Below are positions 1-10,877 of a stretch of 64,000 bases of DNA, piece after piece; the first letter of the stretch is position 1; every line of letters begins with the position of its first letter. The stretch lies in NCBI GenBank assembly GCA_039583875.1, contig CM077166.1, positions 77,664,564-77,728,563 of the forward strand, given 5' to 3'. The notes under the pieces are model-generated. The model did no database searches. It was given only the letters and a program-made list of their open reading frames with translations, and was not told where the DNA came from. Position numbers and translations under genes: made by a program. The stretch comes from Platanthera guangdongensis (lineage: Eukaryota; Streptophyta; Magnoliopsida; Asparagales; Orchidaceae).

Positions 1-1403
1 GCTTTCTTCCAAAATAATCTACATCATTGCTTCTTTTCTACTGGAAACTATTTTCCCCTCACCAAGTGTGTATCTGTTGGGATGCCGCTTAAATTATTGC
101 AAGATGTCATCGAATAAATACACAACTTCTGTTAAGCAAAAATGAAATCATCAGCACTAATCGGAATTACAAAACATGTACAAACCTTTGTATCGAAGCA
201 TGCATGGTCTTCCAAACTACCCACTCTTAGGTCAAAGCCATTTTTATTTGGCCATGAATGGCCAATTAAGATTAGAATACATCGATCCCTTGGTCAACCT
301 TTAGTCGAAATATATCTAGACTTTAAAAAGAAAATACATTTAATGTAAAAGTGGTTGACACCTCAAGAAGTTTGTATTAGTGCACGTATCCAAAATACTC
401 CCTTAATAGTATTGATAACAATGTAACTCTAAGCTTGAATCCTGGGAAATATTATTGACAGAGTTCACCGATAATAATTTGGTCAAACAAGGAATTCTTG
501 TTGCGGCCTTGGCCGGCTTGCCGACACAATTTAAATGGTCCAAGTCTCATGCGATTCTGAGTCTGTTTGGTCCCCCAACCGGACCATGGGACGCTAGCAC
601 GCCCACGCGCGCAAGCCATGTCACACCACAAACCTAGAATTTATCATGTTTCCTATGTATCATTTCTTAACAATTTAGCATGAGAACTAGACCTATATAA
701 ATATGTTAGCATGAAATCAATCTTCATAATCATTTTATGGCCTAGATTCAATTATCTTTCTTATCTTTGTGCTTTTATATCACATCAATGCAGAATTGTT
801 ACCAAGCATACAACAATTAGCAAGCTATTAATGGAGCACTAAACATATTTTTTTAATTTTAGATTACAGAGGGACCAGAAAACCAAGAAAAGAAGTATGC
901 GATGTTTTCTCTTTTTTTCACAAATAGAAATGGTCCAAAACAAACACTTATACATGATCTTCTAATGTCAAATTGTAGCATCATTCGTATTTGAATTATT
1001 AGGCCATCAAAATTAATTTTGTAAGAAAAATAGTCAACATGAAAATTGTAGCTAACATTTCATATTATTTTCCAAAAGTTGTTTAGAATTTTTGGATATC
1101 ATTTAGGACCCCAAATCTATGTTAGTGTGGACCCTAGGTGATGCAATGCTTATTATGCTATTTTCAAAATTTGAAGGTGTTAAGGGCCTCCTTTGTAAAA
1201 ATTCCCTCTCCTGATGATTGTAGTAAAACTGATATCTAGTTTATTTGTATCAAACTATTAAATTTGGGTTCATATCCTTACTATGAGATTTAAGACATAC
1301 GAGTTATCTCTTATTTAAATGTAATGGTGTTGAATGATGAATATTTTTTGATGAAGTTATAATTATGGGTACTATGTTGGATATACTTAATTTAGTTGTT
1401 ATG
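1..1403. other. A+T-rich interval, no gene recognised
   Basis: No coding frame longer than about 70 codons and no family motif is visible on either strand. Short patches around 1030-1080 resemble phrases common in plant LTRs, for example the run AACATGAAAATTGTAG, so old degraded LTR sequence is possible. I see no promoter, RNA gene or terminal repeat I can defend. Confidence 0.5.
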
Positions 1404-1724
1404 TGTTGGGTACTGCATCCACAATAGCCCAGATTTGTATGAATTCACCCTTAAACTAAGATGAATTAAGTTTGTATTTGATGCGCTTTCTATTAAGTGT
1501 TTACAAGACTTAATTGCTAATTGTAGACCAATATCAGTCTACAATGAGTCTCCAAACACAGGACCATACAATGTAATCCTTCATTTTGTGATCCATGGTA
1601 TTCACTCATGTGTAGCCTCTTTATTGGGACAGACTTCTTTTTCAAGCACTAAGGGCAAGAGAAACGTTGGATGCTAATTTTAATAAAGAATGAGGATTTT
1701 AAGTTTTTTAGAAAGTCTAAGTCT

Positions 1725-2350
1725 TTTTCTCGAGTACTATATTTATACTCGAGAAGGACTTTTGATTATTCTCGAGTAAGACTTGTCTTCATTTCGAGTA
1801 ACAGAAGTTGTTCTCAAGAAAGCTTCTTGTTGTTCTCGAGAAGGGCTTTTGTTCTCGAGTAATATATGACATCTCTTCTTGGGATGTTTGTTTTCCAGAT
1901 AAATATTTTTCTAAGTCTTTTTCTCGAGAAGAATGAAATTATTCTCGAGAAGACTATCTTTTGTTCTCGGCATGCAGAAGGTATTTGTTGAGAACAAGAT
2001 TATTTTTCTCGAGAGCTAGCTATTTTTTCCCGAGATGATTATTTGTTCTCGAGTACCAAAATATTTTTTCTCGAGAGCAAAATGTTGTTTTTCTCGAGCA
2101 CTTCTTTTCTTTCTCGAGACTGCAGATTTCCACCTACACATATTTTTCTAAGTATTTTTCTCGAGACAGCCTTTTGTTCTCGAGTACCAAAATATTTCTT
2201 TTCGAGAACTATGAGCTATTTTTCTCGAGTAATTTCCTTCTTTCCAGATAATGCTGTTTTCTTCCTCAACACTCTTTTTCTCTAAGTCTTCTTCTCGAGA
2301 ACTTCCTTATTGTTCTCGAGAACAGAATTCTTTGGTTCTCGAGTACTATA
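1725..2350 (+). repeat. CTCGAG palindrome array in LTR-1 U3
   Basis: About twenty copies of CTCGAG or one-base variants occur at irregular 15-60 bp spacing, usually as TTCTCGAGAA or TTCTCGAGTA. The array lies between the LTR start and the TATA box at 2485, so in U3. Each copy is a self-complementary core. Whether it binds dimeric factors or folds is not shown. Confidence 0.75.
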
Positions 2351-2484
2351 TTTCTTCTCTAGAACACCCATTCTGATTTTTTGAAAATTGCTAAGTCCAG
2401 ACAGACGTGTATTTCAAACATCATTAACGCGTGATTGGTCCATGTGGATGTCATTAATGATGACTATGACCGTTAGGGTAATCC

Positions 2485-2492
2485 TATATATG
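2485..2492 (+). promoter_or_regulatory. Putative TATA box of LTR-1
   Basis: TATATATG lies about 1.08 kb into the LTR, right after the palindrome array and shortly before a leader-like stretch. Position and context fit an LTR promoter; no transcript evidence. Confidence 0.45.
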
Positions 2493-3069
2493 GTCTTGCC
2501 ATTTTCTACCAACCCTAAGAAGAAATAAGAAGAATTACAACTGCCGCAAGAAGAAAATTGCAAGATTTCTGAATCTGATATTTCATTCCAAATCGAGCGC
2601 CGCCAATCTTATTCTTCATCGCCTAAGAGCTTTTGATACAGATCGATTCAGCGAAGTTGACTCACATATCAAGATTCTTTTCAAACATCAGATCTTCTAC
2701 TTGATCGTGTGAGTCCAGAGAATTTCAGATCCAGAGATATTGCCGAATCTTCTCTAACAAATTCTGATAAAGCCGCAAAGATCAAAGAAATAAGAACAGG
2801 CAGAAGCATTTCAGATCTGAGATCAAATCACTGTTTGTATTTGTTATTTCATTCTATTCTTGTAGGAGATCTTTCTCCGAGTTGTAGGAGTTGTTTTCTC
2901 CGAGTTCTTATAGGAAGTATTTATCTTCTGAGTGTAGATCCAGATTTGGGATCGAGTTATAGTAACGTTGTTCCGAGGTGTAGGATTGTTTTCAATCCGA
3001 GATTAGTGGAGCGCTATTTCTCCTCATCTTTCTCATTTGGAGAAGTGGGTTTTGAGAAGGAGAGTGGAG

Positions 3070-4774
3070 AAGGAGGAAGAGAGCTTTCTTCCACCATTGA
3101 CAGAGCTTCAGACCTCCGATCGTCGTTCTGAGCCCAGATCCATGGAGAGGACTTGGAGGCGCTTGTTTTCATCCATGCAAAGCAAGTTTTCATGGCTATG
3201 AAGAGGATTCGAAGGGTAACAACACTTCTCCTCTCGGGTATAGGATGTGTGCATGGCATCTTTTCCTTTTCTTGATTTTATTTCAAGCATATAGGCACCA
3301 GATATGTCAAATGAGAGGGATTTGGGTTGCCATGATTCAAGTGGAACCACCAGGTCGATTATGCCCATTCCTGACATGATATTGCATTAGAAATCTGCTC
3401 CGTTAGTGGATTAGGCATTGTGGGTGAAGCTGCAGTCATGATCGTTAGTCCGACTCGGTGATGATGCATAGCGGCAAGACACCGTTGGTAATGTTGTATG
3501 TTCCCCTCTCATTTTGTATGAGTACGCATATGCGGAACAGGACAAGGTTAGCTCCATTGTGATGTTAGATGGTTTCCTTGGGGCACGGTAATGTTCATCG
3601 GAACCGAACAAGGTTAGATCCGTTGTGACTGTAGATGGTTTTCTTGGGGAACGGGGATGCTATGGTACGAACGGTGGATTTGGGCGGGAAAGGTGTGGGA
3701 TTGTGATGTGATAAGGTGCAATTTGTCTCTACGGTCGTCTGGCTAACCTGTGACGTTGCAAAGTCATGTGTGGAGAGTGTACCGGCGAGACAAGTCCCCC
3801 TTCTGTGGAGTTGACGAGAATGCTGAGATTTGGGCAAGCCCAGACGATTCTAGTTGGGTCCTGCTGGGTCTCCTTTGGTGGATATGATTCCTATATTAGA
3901 GTCGGTCCTGGGTCATCGCGAACGGGTGGGGTCTAGCAAGGTTTCTTATCGGTTTATTTGTGTTGCGGCTTGTATGCCGTTTGGGGGAATTTAGAGTACC
4001 CTTGTGATTGTGGTTTGTATGCCGTTTGGGGGAATTTAGAGTACCCTTGTGTCTACGGCTTGAACGCCGATGGGAAAAATTGGAAGTACCCGATGTGATG
4101 ATGTGTTAGAAGCATACGCTTTAGGGTGCCTTTTGGTGAAACCCGGGATTGCATTCATGCTGCATTGTAGGCCCCTTTTATTATATGCTCAACATAAAAA
4201 TGTGTTTACTGTATGAGACATCAAAACCTGTTTTATAGCTTTACATGTTATGTATTTTGCATATGAAGTGCTGACCTGCAGGTGATGGAGTGCCCCGGGG
4301 TCCGCTAGGGATGACCGGGAGGAGATGTGTTGGTTACATTGTTGAGGTTAGCCTTTGCTGACCCACATTACGACCAAATTTTTATAGGGCAAGGATCGTA
4401 AGCGGGAGCAAGATAGCCGGCCAAAATGGCCTAAGCCTCATGAAGTGTTATAGCTCTGTTTTATGGATTGTAATGTTTTATGTACTATATTTTTCATCTT
4501 GCACACCGAGGAAGCCTAAGAGTGTTTATGCACGTTGACACTTAATGTTATGTTTGGATTTTGGACTCTAAAATATTGTAAGGCCATAAGGCCGTGTTGA
4601 TAGTCTTGTGTTAGTGGATAACTTCTGGTTTTGCTCTTTTGTTTCCGATGTTTTTAGTCTGAGTTTTGAGTTAGGTAGTTTATATCATCTTATAATGCTT
4701 AAGTTGTGGCGTCTGTATGTTGTGGGGCCCCGGCCGGACCCATATTATACGATCATTACAGGGTAGGTGTTACA
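3070..4774 (+). mobile_element. Ty3/gypsy LTR fragment, 3' part
   Basis: The right end GGGTAGGTGTTACA is a typical chromovirus LTR terminus. Upstream there is the internal phrase TAGATGGTTTTCTTGGGGAA, present in two related copies (about 3546-3600 and 3609-3656), and a nearly perfect tandem duplication of about 47 bp containing GCCGTTTGGGGGAATTTAGA (3966-4056). No TG start is found on the left: the sequence begins abruptly inside LTR-1. No coding capacity. It is not the same family as GypA, GypB or GypC by eye. Confidence 0.6.
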
Positions 4775-5170
4775 GGCGTTGAGTAAAGTCTACTCACTCA
4801 ATGTCATGTCAATATAATTAAAATATGTTGAAAGCATTGAGTGAAGAAGCAACACTCAATACTTCTCCAGACAGGAAAATCGGCTAAGTCCAAATGCGTT
4901 GAGTGAAAGTTGCTCACTCAACGCTAAGTGATTAGAATCATTTCTAAATGGTATGGCGTTGAGTGAAGCTTACTCAATTAATTCCAAGAGGCAGAAAGAT
5001 TTTTCTAAGTGTTTTGGTATTGAGTGAAGGTTGCTCACTCAACGCCTAGTGACAGAATGATTGGCAAGGCCAAAAGCTTTGATTGAAGCTTGTTCACTCA
5101 ACGCCTGAGATAGTTAGAATTCTGTCCAAGTGTTTTGGCGTTGAGTGATGCTTACTCACTCAATGTCTAT
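4775..5170 (+). repeat. GTTGAGTGA/TCACTCAAC inverted-repeat array (LTR-2)
   Basis: About six units of the form GCGTTGAGTGA, a spacer of roughly 6-10 bases, then TCACTCAACGC, repeat every 60-70 bp. Each unit is a hairpin with arms of 9-11 bases. The same motif in mirror orientation fills the U3 of CopD (59510-60200). Confidence 0.8.
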
Positions 5171-5779
5171 ACTACTGATGTTTGTTTTTTGCTAAGTCCA
5201 TAGATGCTGACATCAGCAAAAGTCAACAAAGTCAACATGGATCAAAATACTCACGAGAAAGCTACAAAAAGCTACAGAATACAACAACTAGCCCCAAAAA
5301 CTTACTATACATCTTCTTCTGTTAAAGCAAGTTGCAGAAGTCAACTACAGGTGGTCCCCACTACTTCTTGGTGTCGTTAATCGGCAAAAGATAAAAGGGT
5401 CAGCTCCTGGATGTTGAAGACAACTTTTATGGTTTTATCCAAAACAAAAAAATAGTGGTTGAACTTCATCTTCCTCGCCATTGCTGCCGAGAAAAAGCTT
5501 GAACCCTTCCAGCAAGAATCAAAAGTTCAGTTAGTTGTTGCATTGTCTTCTGTTGTGGCAAGATCAGAAAGATTTCTGATAAAAAAAAGAAAGGAGAGCC
5601 TTGAATCTTCTGCGGGCTCAGTTAGTTGATTGAAGAACTCAAGACCTAGTCGTTCTTCCATCTTCTTCAGCAAGTTCATAACATAAATTCTAAGATTCTT
5701 CCAGTAGAGGCATAAATTTCTTCCTACTGCTGTGAAGAAAGATAGAGCTGAGATAACTCATACCTAGCTATTGACAATC

Positions 5780-6250
5780 AAACCACTGTTTTTACTGTAG
5801 GATCCTTTTGGATCTGAACTGTAGGGCCATTGGCCAGAAGTATGGAAATTTGCCTAAGCTGTAGGAGAGTTTGACTCTCTGAGTGTAGGATCTAGTTTGG
5901 ATCTGAGGTAAGATTCTGTAGAGAATATGAGAGTAGGGATTTGTACTGAATTGTAGGATTCATTTGTGAATCTGAGGTAGGATCCAGTTTAGATCTGAGG
6001 TAGGTGATCTTTTGATCACTGAGCTGTAGGGCTTAACAGCCTGAGATAGGTGAGTCATTCTCACTGAGTTGTAGGTCACTTGTGCCTGAGCTGTAAGATC
6101 CTTTGGATCTGAGGTAGGGCTTAACAACCTGAGGTAGGATATTCATTCTCTTTGAGGTATGATCCTTTGTGGATCTGAGGTAGGGTTGTCCTCCCAGCCT
6201 GAGTTGTAGGGCCTTTAGCCTGAGGTGGGTGATCTACTGATCACTGAGTT
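5780..6250 (+). repeat. GTAGG-unit minihairpin repeat in LTR-2
   Basis: Some twenty short units read GAG(C/G)TGTAGG or GAGGTAGG followed by a small inverted repeat that changes from unit to unit, for example GATCCTTTTGGATC, GTGATCTTTTGATCAC and GTGAGTCATTCTCAC. Related units occur in LTR-1, CopC and, reversed, CopD (58130-58400). Confidence 0.7.
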
Positions 6251-8153
6251 GTAGGTCTGTCACAACCCGCATTTTCACCACAATGATGAAATATCAGAGT
6301 AAGGGAAAATGCGCGTCATGATGCCACGTCAGCAGGAGATAACTGCAGATGCTCAGGCAACCCTCTGACTCAATACTAAAAATATTATTTAAATATTTTA
6401 TTGAAGAAGTTTATTTTAAGTTAGGCAATTAGCCATATCCCTCGGCTTAGTGGCTTACGAGTCCACCAGAAGAAAAGTAGTTAAACGCAGTGGAAAATAC
6501 TATAGTAAATAGGTTAGACATCCTACATGAGTCTAACATTAGAAAAAAAAAACTCAAGGCATACATTACACTAAATTTATAGTAATGATATCGAAGTAGT
6601 TTGTACGGTATTTAAATATTGTGATTTAGAGTTTTAAAACATGATGTGCATGATATAGTAAGAATAGTTGGTTTTATAGTTGAAAATACCTATATGCATC
6701 CTAGCATAAATCCTTCCCAGAGAGCAAAAACTACTAACACAAAGGTAGACACTAGCAACTAGCCAAATATCTAAGAACGACATTAAACAATCAGTGGGCG
6801 TCAAACACCTGACATGAACCCACTAAAATTTCTCAAGTCTGAAGCACACTACAAAAGAACAAAAGCTACCTCGCAACCTCGAGGCACCCTCAACAAACCC
6901 AGCAACAAAACTACTCAGCCGCACCACCGACTACAGCCCTGAACCTGAGGAATTCAAGAGAAAAACACCTCAGCAAGCAAAAAAAGCAAGTGGCAAAAGA
7001 ATAGGAAAGCAAGTGAGTAATCCAAACAAAGGAGGGTGTACCAAACCCATCCCAAGGAGGAAGAATGCAAAAAAACAGCAACAATTAGCCAAATAGAATA
7101 AGTAGAGAAAGGTTAGCCAATATAATATCCTCTAAATTAAAAAGAATGCACCAAGTGCGAAGGTGAACAAGTCTGTGTATAATCAGCAAAATTTAGCAAA
7201 CTGTGGCATAAACCACAAGAAAACAACTGAGCACAATACGGCTCAGAAGAGGGTGGATCATCAACACGTGGTATGACTGCATTGCAGGCCGGAGAGCGCG
7301 ACGACCTCAAGTTCCCTAAGCCCAACTCCGGATCCTCAACTGTCTCACAATCGGTACTGTGGTCCACAAACATGGCCAAACCGGGCCAACCAGAACCCAA
7401 CAGTCCAGGAAAGGAGAAACTAAGCATACCCCCACTGTGATGATCCATAGAAAGAAGGGGCCTCCCGGTTGGGTGGTATGCTAACCACAACCAACACTCA
7501 TATCCCCAACGTCACCATCTCAAAATCGGCACAGCACCTAAGTATTACCACACTAAAATGAAGACCACGACCTATAATCGACCTAAACTAAGCGCAACGC
7601 ATCCTACACTCAACGGCGTCGAAAAATTTACCCTAAGCGTAAGCCTAAAAATTTTTAACATCTTATACTCTAAAAGAAACATGAACATTAATATAAGATG
7701 AAAGTCTTATCATAAATACTTAAGGAAAAGGAGAGGGAAGGAGCCACTTACCTTGGCTTTACCAGAGAAAGCCTCCAAATCACACCTTGTCGTAGATCGG
7801 GACTAAGGGAGACAAGAGAAGCCAAAATCTGAACAAGAGTAGACGAAATAGAAATTAGGGCCAAAAAAACCCTAACGAGAAATCTCAAGAAATGGGAAAA
7901 AAATTACCACGGTGATGTAGATCTCGCCGAGAGCTTTTCAAAGCTATGCTCGAATGAAGATTTCGAGCACCGGAGCTCCGTCGGCGGCGACCGGAAGGAT
8001 CACGAAATCTCACGCTCCGCCATCGCCGTCCTCATGTTTCTTCAGTTCTGGTTCAGTTCAATGAAGAAGAAGAAGAAGAAGTTCTAAAGGAAGAGTGGGG
8101 CCGGTTCTAATTCTAAGTATACATACATATATATATATATATTTGTGTGTGTG

Positions 8154-8161
8154 TATTTATA
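8154..8161 (-). promoter_or_regulatory. Putative TATA box of GypA (3' LTR copy only)
   Basis: Minus strand TATAAATA, followed downstream by a (CA)n/(TA)n tract and then a CTTCTTCTTC-rich leader. The equivalent position in the 5' LTR has been deleted. Confidence 0.5.
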
Positions 8162-8349
8162 AAAAGTTGTCTAAAAACGGACTATTTACGAGAGGGTGCG
8201 TGAAAAACAAAAATAGAGATTGAATATGACTACAAAGTGAAAAGTGGTCAACATGAAATTTGTAGATCTCGTCTATACAAACAAAATTCATGTTAACCAT
8301 TGTTTGATACGAAGCCATTTTGACCCTCAAAACGGCGCCCGAGCGTAGA

Positions 8350-8960
8350 CATAAACAGACTACTCGAGTGGCAGCATGAACCACTCGAGTTCCAACATAA
8401 AATACTCGAGTAGCAGCATATCACTCAAGTTCCAGCATGTTGTACTCGAGTAGCAGCATATTTTACTCGAGTAGCAGCTCATCACTCGAGTTCCAGCATG
8501 TATTACTCGAGTAGCAGCATATCACTCGAGTTCCAGCATGAATTACTCGAGTAGCAGCATATCACTCGAGTTCCAGCAGACAAAATGAAAATAGGTGCCC
8601 AATATGGCTTCAAATCGAAACGTGGTTAACATGAAAGTTGTAGATATCGTTGAGATAAATAAATGTTATGTTAACCAATTTTTGATACGATGTCATTTTG
8701 ACCCTCAAAACGGCACCCGAACGCAGATTGGAAGGGACTACTCGAGTGACATCATGAACCACTCAAGTTCCAACATAAAATACTCGAGTAGCAGCATATC
8801 ACTCAAGTTCCAGCATGTTGTACTCGAGTAGCAGCATATTTTACTCGAGTATCAGCTCATTACTCGAGTTCCAGCATGTATTACTCGAGTAGCAGCATAT
8901 AACTCGAGTTCTAGCATGAATTACTCGAGTAGTAGCATATCACTCGAGTTGCAGCAAAAA
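8350..8960 (-). repeat. ACTCGAGT palindrome array in GypA 3' LTR
   Basis: Alternating units TACTCGAGTAGCAGCATAT and CACTCGAGTTCCAGCATG repeat with a period of about 40 bp, giving some twenty ACTCGAGT or near-palindromes in two blocks separated by the 370-bp unit boundary. The corresponding array in the 5' LTR is at 33730-34330. On the minus strand it lies upstream of the TATA box at 8154-8161. Confidence 0.85.
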
Positions 8961-9572
8961 CATGAAAATAGGGGCTCAATATGGCCTCAAATAGAAATGT
9001 GGTCAACATGAATGTTGTAGACCTCGTCGAGACAAACAAATTTCATGTTAACCAATTTTTGATACGATGTCGTTTTGACCCTCACAACGGTATCCGAGCG
9101 AAATCTGAAACGGGCTATTCGAGAAGAACCATAGCTACTCGAGAAGACTCAGAACGGAAGACCAAACGCACATCGAATTAAACGAAACTCGCACCGAAGG
9201 CGAACACTGATGCTATGAATTTAACGGCGAAGTCAAAACCAAAATCGAACATGCCAATCTCGAGTTATACACTCACAAAGTCTATGACAAAAGTAAATAA
9301 TACAAAACTACAATCGCGCGCCGAGACTAAAAAAAATGCTCGGATCGCGAAGAACTTGACGAGCAAGTCAAAAGCCACAAAACTTAACATATCAACTCGA
9401 AAACTTTCAGTTTCGACGAAAATCCCAAAATCTGGTCAATCAGACCTAATGGACGCGAAAGCGCACTAACGATGCTGCGCCGACAACATGACGTAAAAAG
9501 GGTAACGCTCTGACGTCATAAATATGACGATATCAAATCAAATAAAATCATCGAAAAATCGGGGGCGTTACA

Positions 9573-9588
9573 GCCACTCCCCCTAAAA
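9573..9588 (-). other. GypA polypurine tract
   Basis: Minus strand reads TTTTTAGGGGGAGTGGC immediately before the LTR start TGTAACGCCC, the normal plus-strand primer position. GypC has the near-identical TTAGGGGAATGGC before its LTR. Confidence 0.8.
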
Positions 9589-9684
9589 AGAAGTTTCGCC
9601 CTGAACCTTAATACAACACCAAAACCAAACCCAAACGATAGAATCAAACATCGCAAAAACAAGGAGACTTACCAAAACTAAGGG

Positions 9685-10106
9685 AAGAGATGCGGATGAG
9701 ATTTCCTCATCGCCGACTCCATTTCCCACATCGCGCTCTCAACGTCATGATTTCTCCAAAGAACCTTGACCATGGGGATTGTCTTTCTCCGCAGCACTCG
9801 ATCCTGACACTACAAAATACGAACAGGCACCTCCACAAAAGAAAGTTTTGGCTCCAACTGGGGCATAACATCGAGAATCTGCCTGTCGCTCAACACATAC
9901 TTCCGCAACTGACTCACATGGAAAACATCGTGCACTCTGGGACAATTTGCCGGTAGGTCCAGCCTATAAGCTGAAACACCAATCCGCGCAACAATTCGGA
10001 AGGGTCCCACATATCTTGGGTCCAACTTATGATTCTTACCAAATTGCTTCACACCAGACATCGGGGAAACTTTTAGGAAAACCATATCCTCGACGGCAAA
10101 CTCCAA
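9685..10106 (-). pseudogene. GypA integrase C-terminus: GPY/F module and chromodomain-like tail
   Basis: The segment beginning FAVEDMVFLKVSPM continues with FGKNHKLDPRYVGPFRIV, a textbook GPY/F module, and then DVFHVSQLRKYV. After a TAG at about residue 98 the frame goes on with the chromodomain-like text MVKVLWRNHDVESAMWEME and ends shortly before the polypurine tract. In chromoviruses this tail steers integration toward marked chromatin. It is part of the pol polyprotein, not a separate gene. The internal stop means the chromodomain would not be made. Confidence 0.85.
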
Positions 10107-10877
10107 ATCGGTCCTGCGCCGATTGGCATACTTTTCATAGAGCTCCTGGGCTACCCGAAGCTTCTCTCAGATAAGCCTAACTGAAATTTCCATCTCTTCA
10201 AGGGCTTCTCGACCTAGCAACGGTCTCTCACCAACCTCAGCCCAAAATAAAGGAGTCTTGCAAGGTCTCCCATATAAAACTTCAAATGGAGCCATTTCCA
10301 AGCTCTCCTGGTAGCTATTATTGTAGGCAAACTCCATTAGCCTCAGATGCTCATCCCACGCTCCACCGTGGTCCAAAATGTAACATTTAATCATGTCCTC
10401 CACGATCTGATTTACTCTTTCCGTTTGTCCATTCGTCTGCGAAGGATAGGCGGTGGAATACCTCAAGTCGGTACCCAACCCCTCTTGCAAGCTCTTCCAG
10501 AAATGGGACGTGAACCTGGAGTCTCAATCAGATACAATACTGATAGGTACTCCATGCAACCTGATGACCTCGTTCAAATACAATTCAGCTATTTTATTCA
10601 TGGAGTAGTCAATCTTGAATGGCATGAAGTGAGCACTCTTCGTCAGTCTATCCACAATCACCCAAACTGAGTCATGACCTCTGGGAGATCTCGGCAATCC
10701 AGTAATAAAGTCCATCGAGATACTCTGTCATTTCCAACTCGGGATCTCCAAAGGTGTTAACTTGCCTCCAGGCCTTCCATGATCGGCCATAACTCACTTA
10801 CAGGTGAAACATTCAAATACAAACCTTGCTATATCACCCTTCACACCCATCCACCAAGCAAACTGTTTCAGATTCTG
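10107..10877 (-). pseudogene. GypA integrase core (broken)
   Basis: Recognisable blocks are CFTC (zinc-binding end), MDFITGLPRSPRGHDSVW with the first catalytic Asp, GVPISIVSD with the second, and TNGQTERVNQIVEDM with the Glu, so the DDE residues are still readable. Frame breaks: TAA after HPGSTKM at 10875-10877, a TGA directly after IVSD (apparently from CGA), and further stops between blocks. The core would insert the cDNA in an active element. Confidence 0.85.

Larger units (their letters stand above)
1404..3069 (+). mobile_element. SIRE-type Ty1/copia LTR fragment (LTR-1)
   Basis: The left end TGTTGGGTACTGCATCC and the following text (ATCCACAAT, CTAAGATGAATT, CACTCATGTGTAGCC) align by eye with the start of the 3' LTR of CopC at 54939. 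A palindrome array, a TATA box and then a pyrimidine/GTAGGAG-rich leader (GTAGGAGATCTTTCTCCGAG) follow in the order seen in CopC. The usual LTR end, with the phrase TTCACCCCCCTCTAGGTTG, is missing; the match fades near 3069, where a gypsy LTR starts without any duplication. This is an LTR truncated at its right side. It encodes nothing; open frames at 2043-2285 and 2709-3131 are chance frames inside it. Confidence 0.7.
4775..6257 (+). mobile_element. SIRE-type copia LTR fragment (LTR-2), left piece
   Basis: It opens directly in a GTTGAGTGA palindrome array with no TG start, so the beginning of the LTR is missing. It then runs through a leader (5460-5700, TCTTCCTCGCCATTGCTGCC) into a long run of GTAGG units alternating with short hairpins such as GATCCTTTTGGATCTGA. 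GypA interrupts it exactly after AGGTC (6253-6257); the sequence resumes at 34949. Confidence 0.75.
6258..9572 (-). repeat. GypA 3' LTR (full length, 3315 bp)
   Basis: Bounded by TGTCACAACC and GGGGGCGTTACA on the plus strand. It contains a tandem repeat of about 370 bp (units at roughly 8200-8590, 8590-8955 and a partial third), each unit carrying the phrase TGACCCTCAAAACGG and a set of ACTCGAGT palindromes. The segment 6501-8268, holding the TATA box and leader, is absent from the 5' LTR. Open frames inside the LTR (for example 7137-7490) have no family features. Confidence 0.9.

Noticed and set aside
2709..3131. 140-codon frame near the left end as a host gene
   Set aside because: It lies in the leader part of LTR-1 and crosses into another LTR; composition follows the GTAGGAG repeat and no homologous motif is seen.
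8380..8960. Regular repeats with short spacers, CRISPR-like at first glance
   Set aside because: Eukaryotic LTR context, spacers are themselves repeats, two alternating units, and the array is duplicated in both GypA LTRs.
9215..9469. Lys-rich 84-codon frame, perhaps a small basic protein
   Set aside because: Inside the GypA LTR and present, shortened, in the 5' LTR at 34655-34840; no constraint evident.
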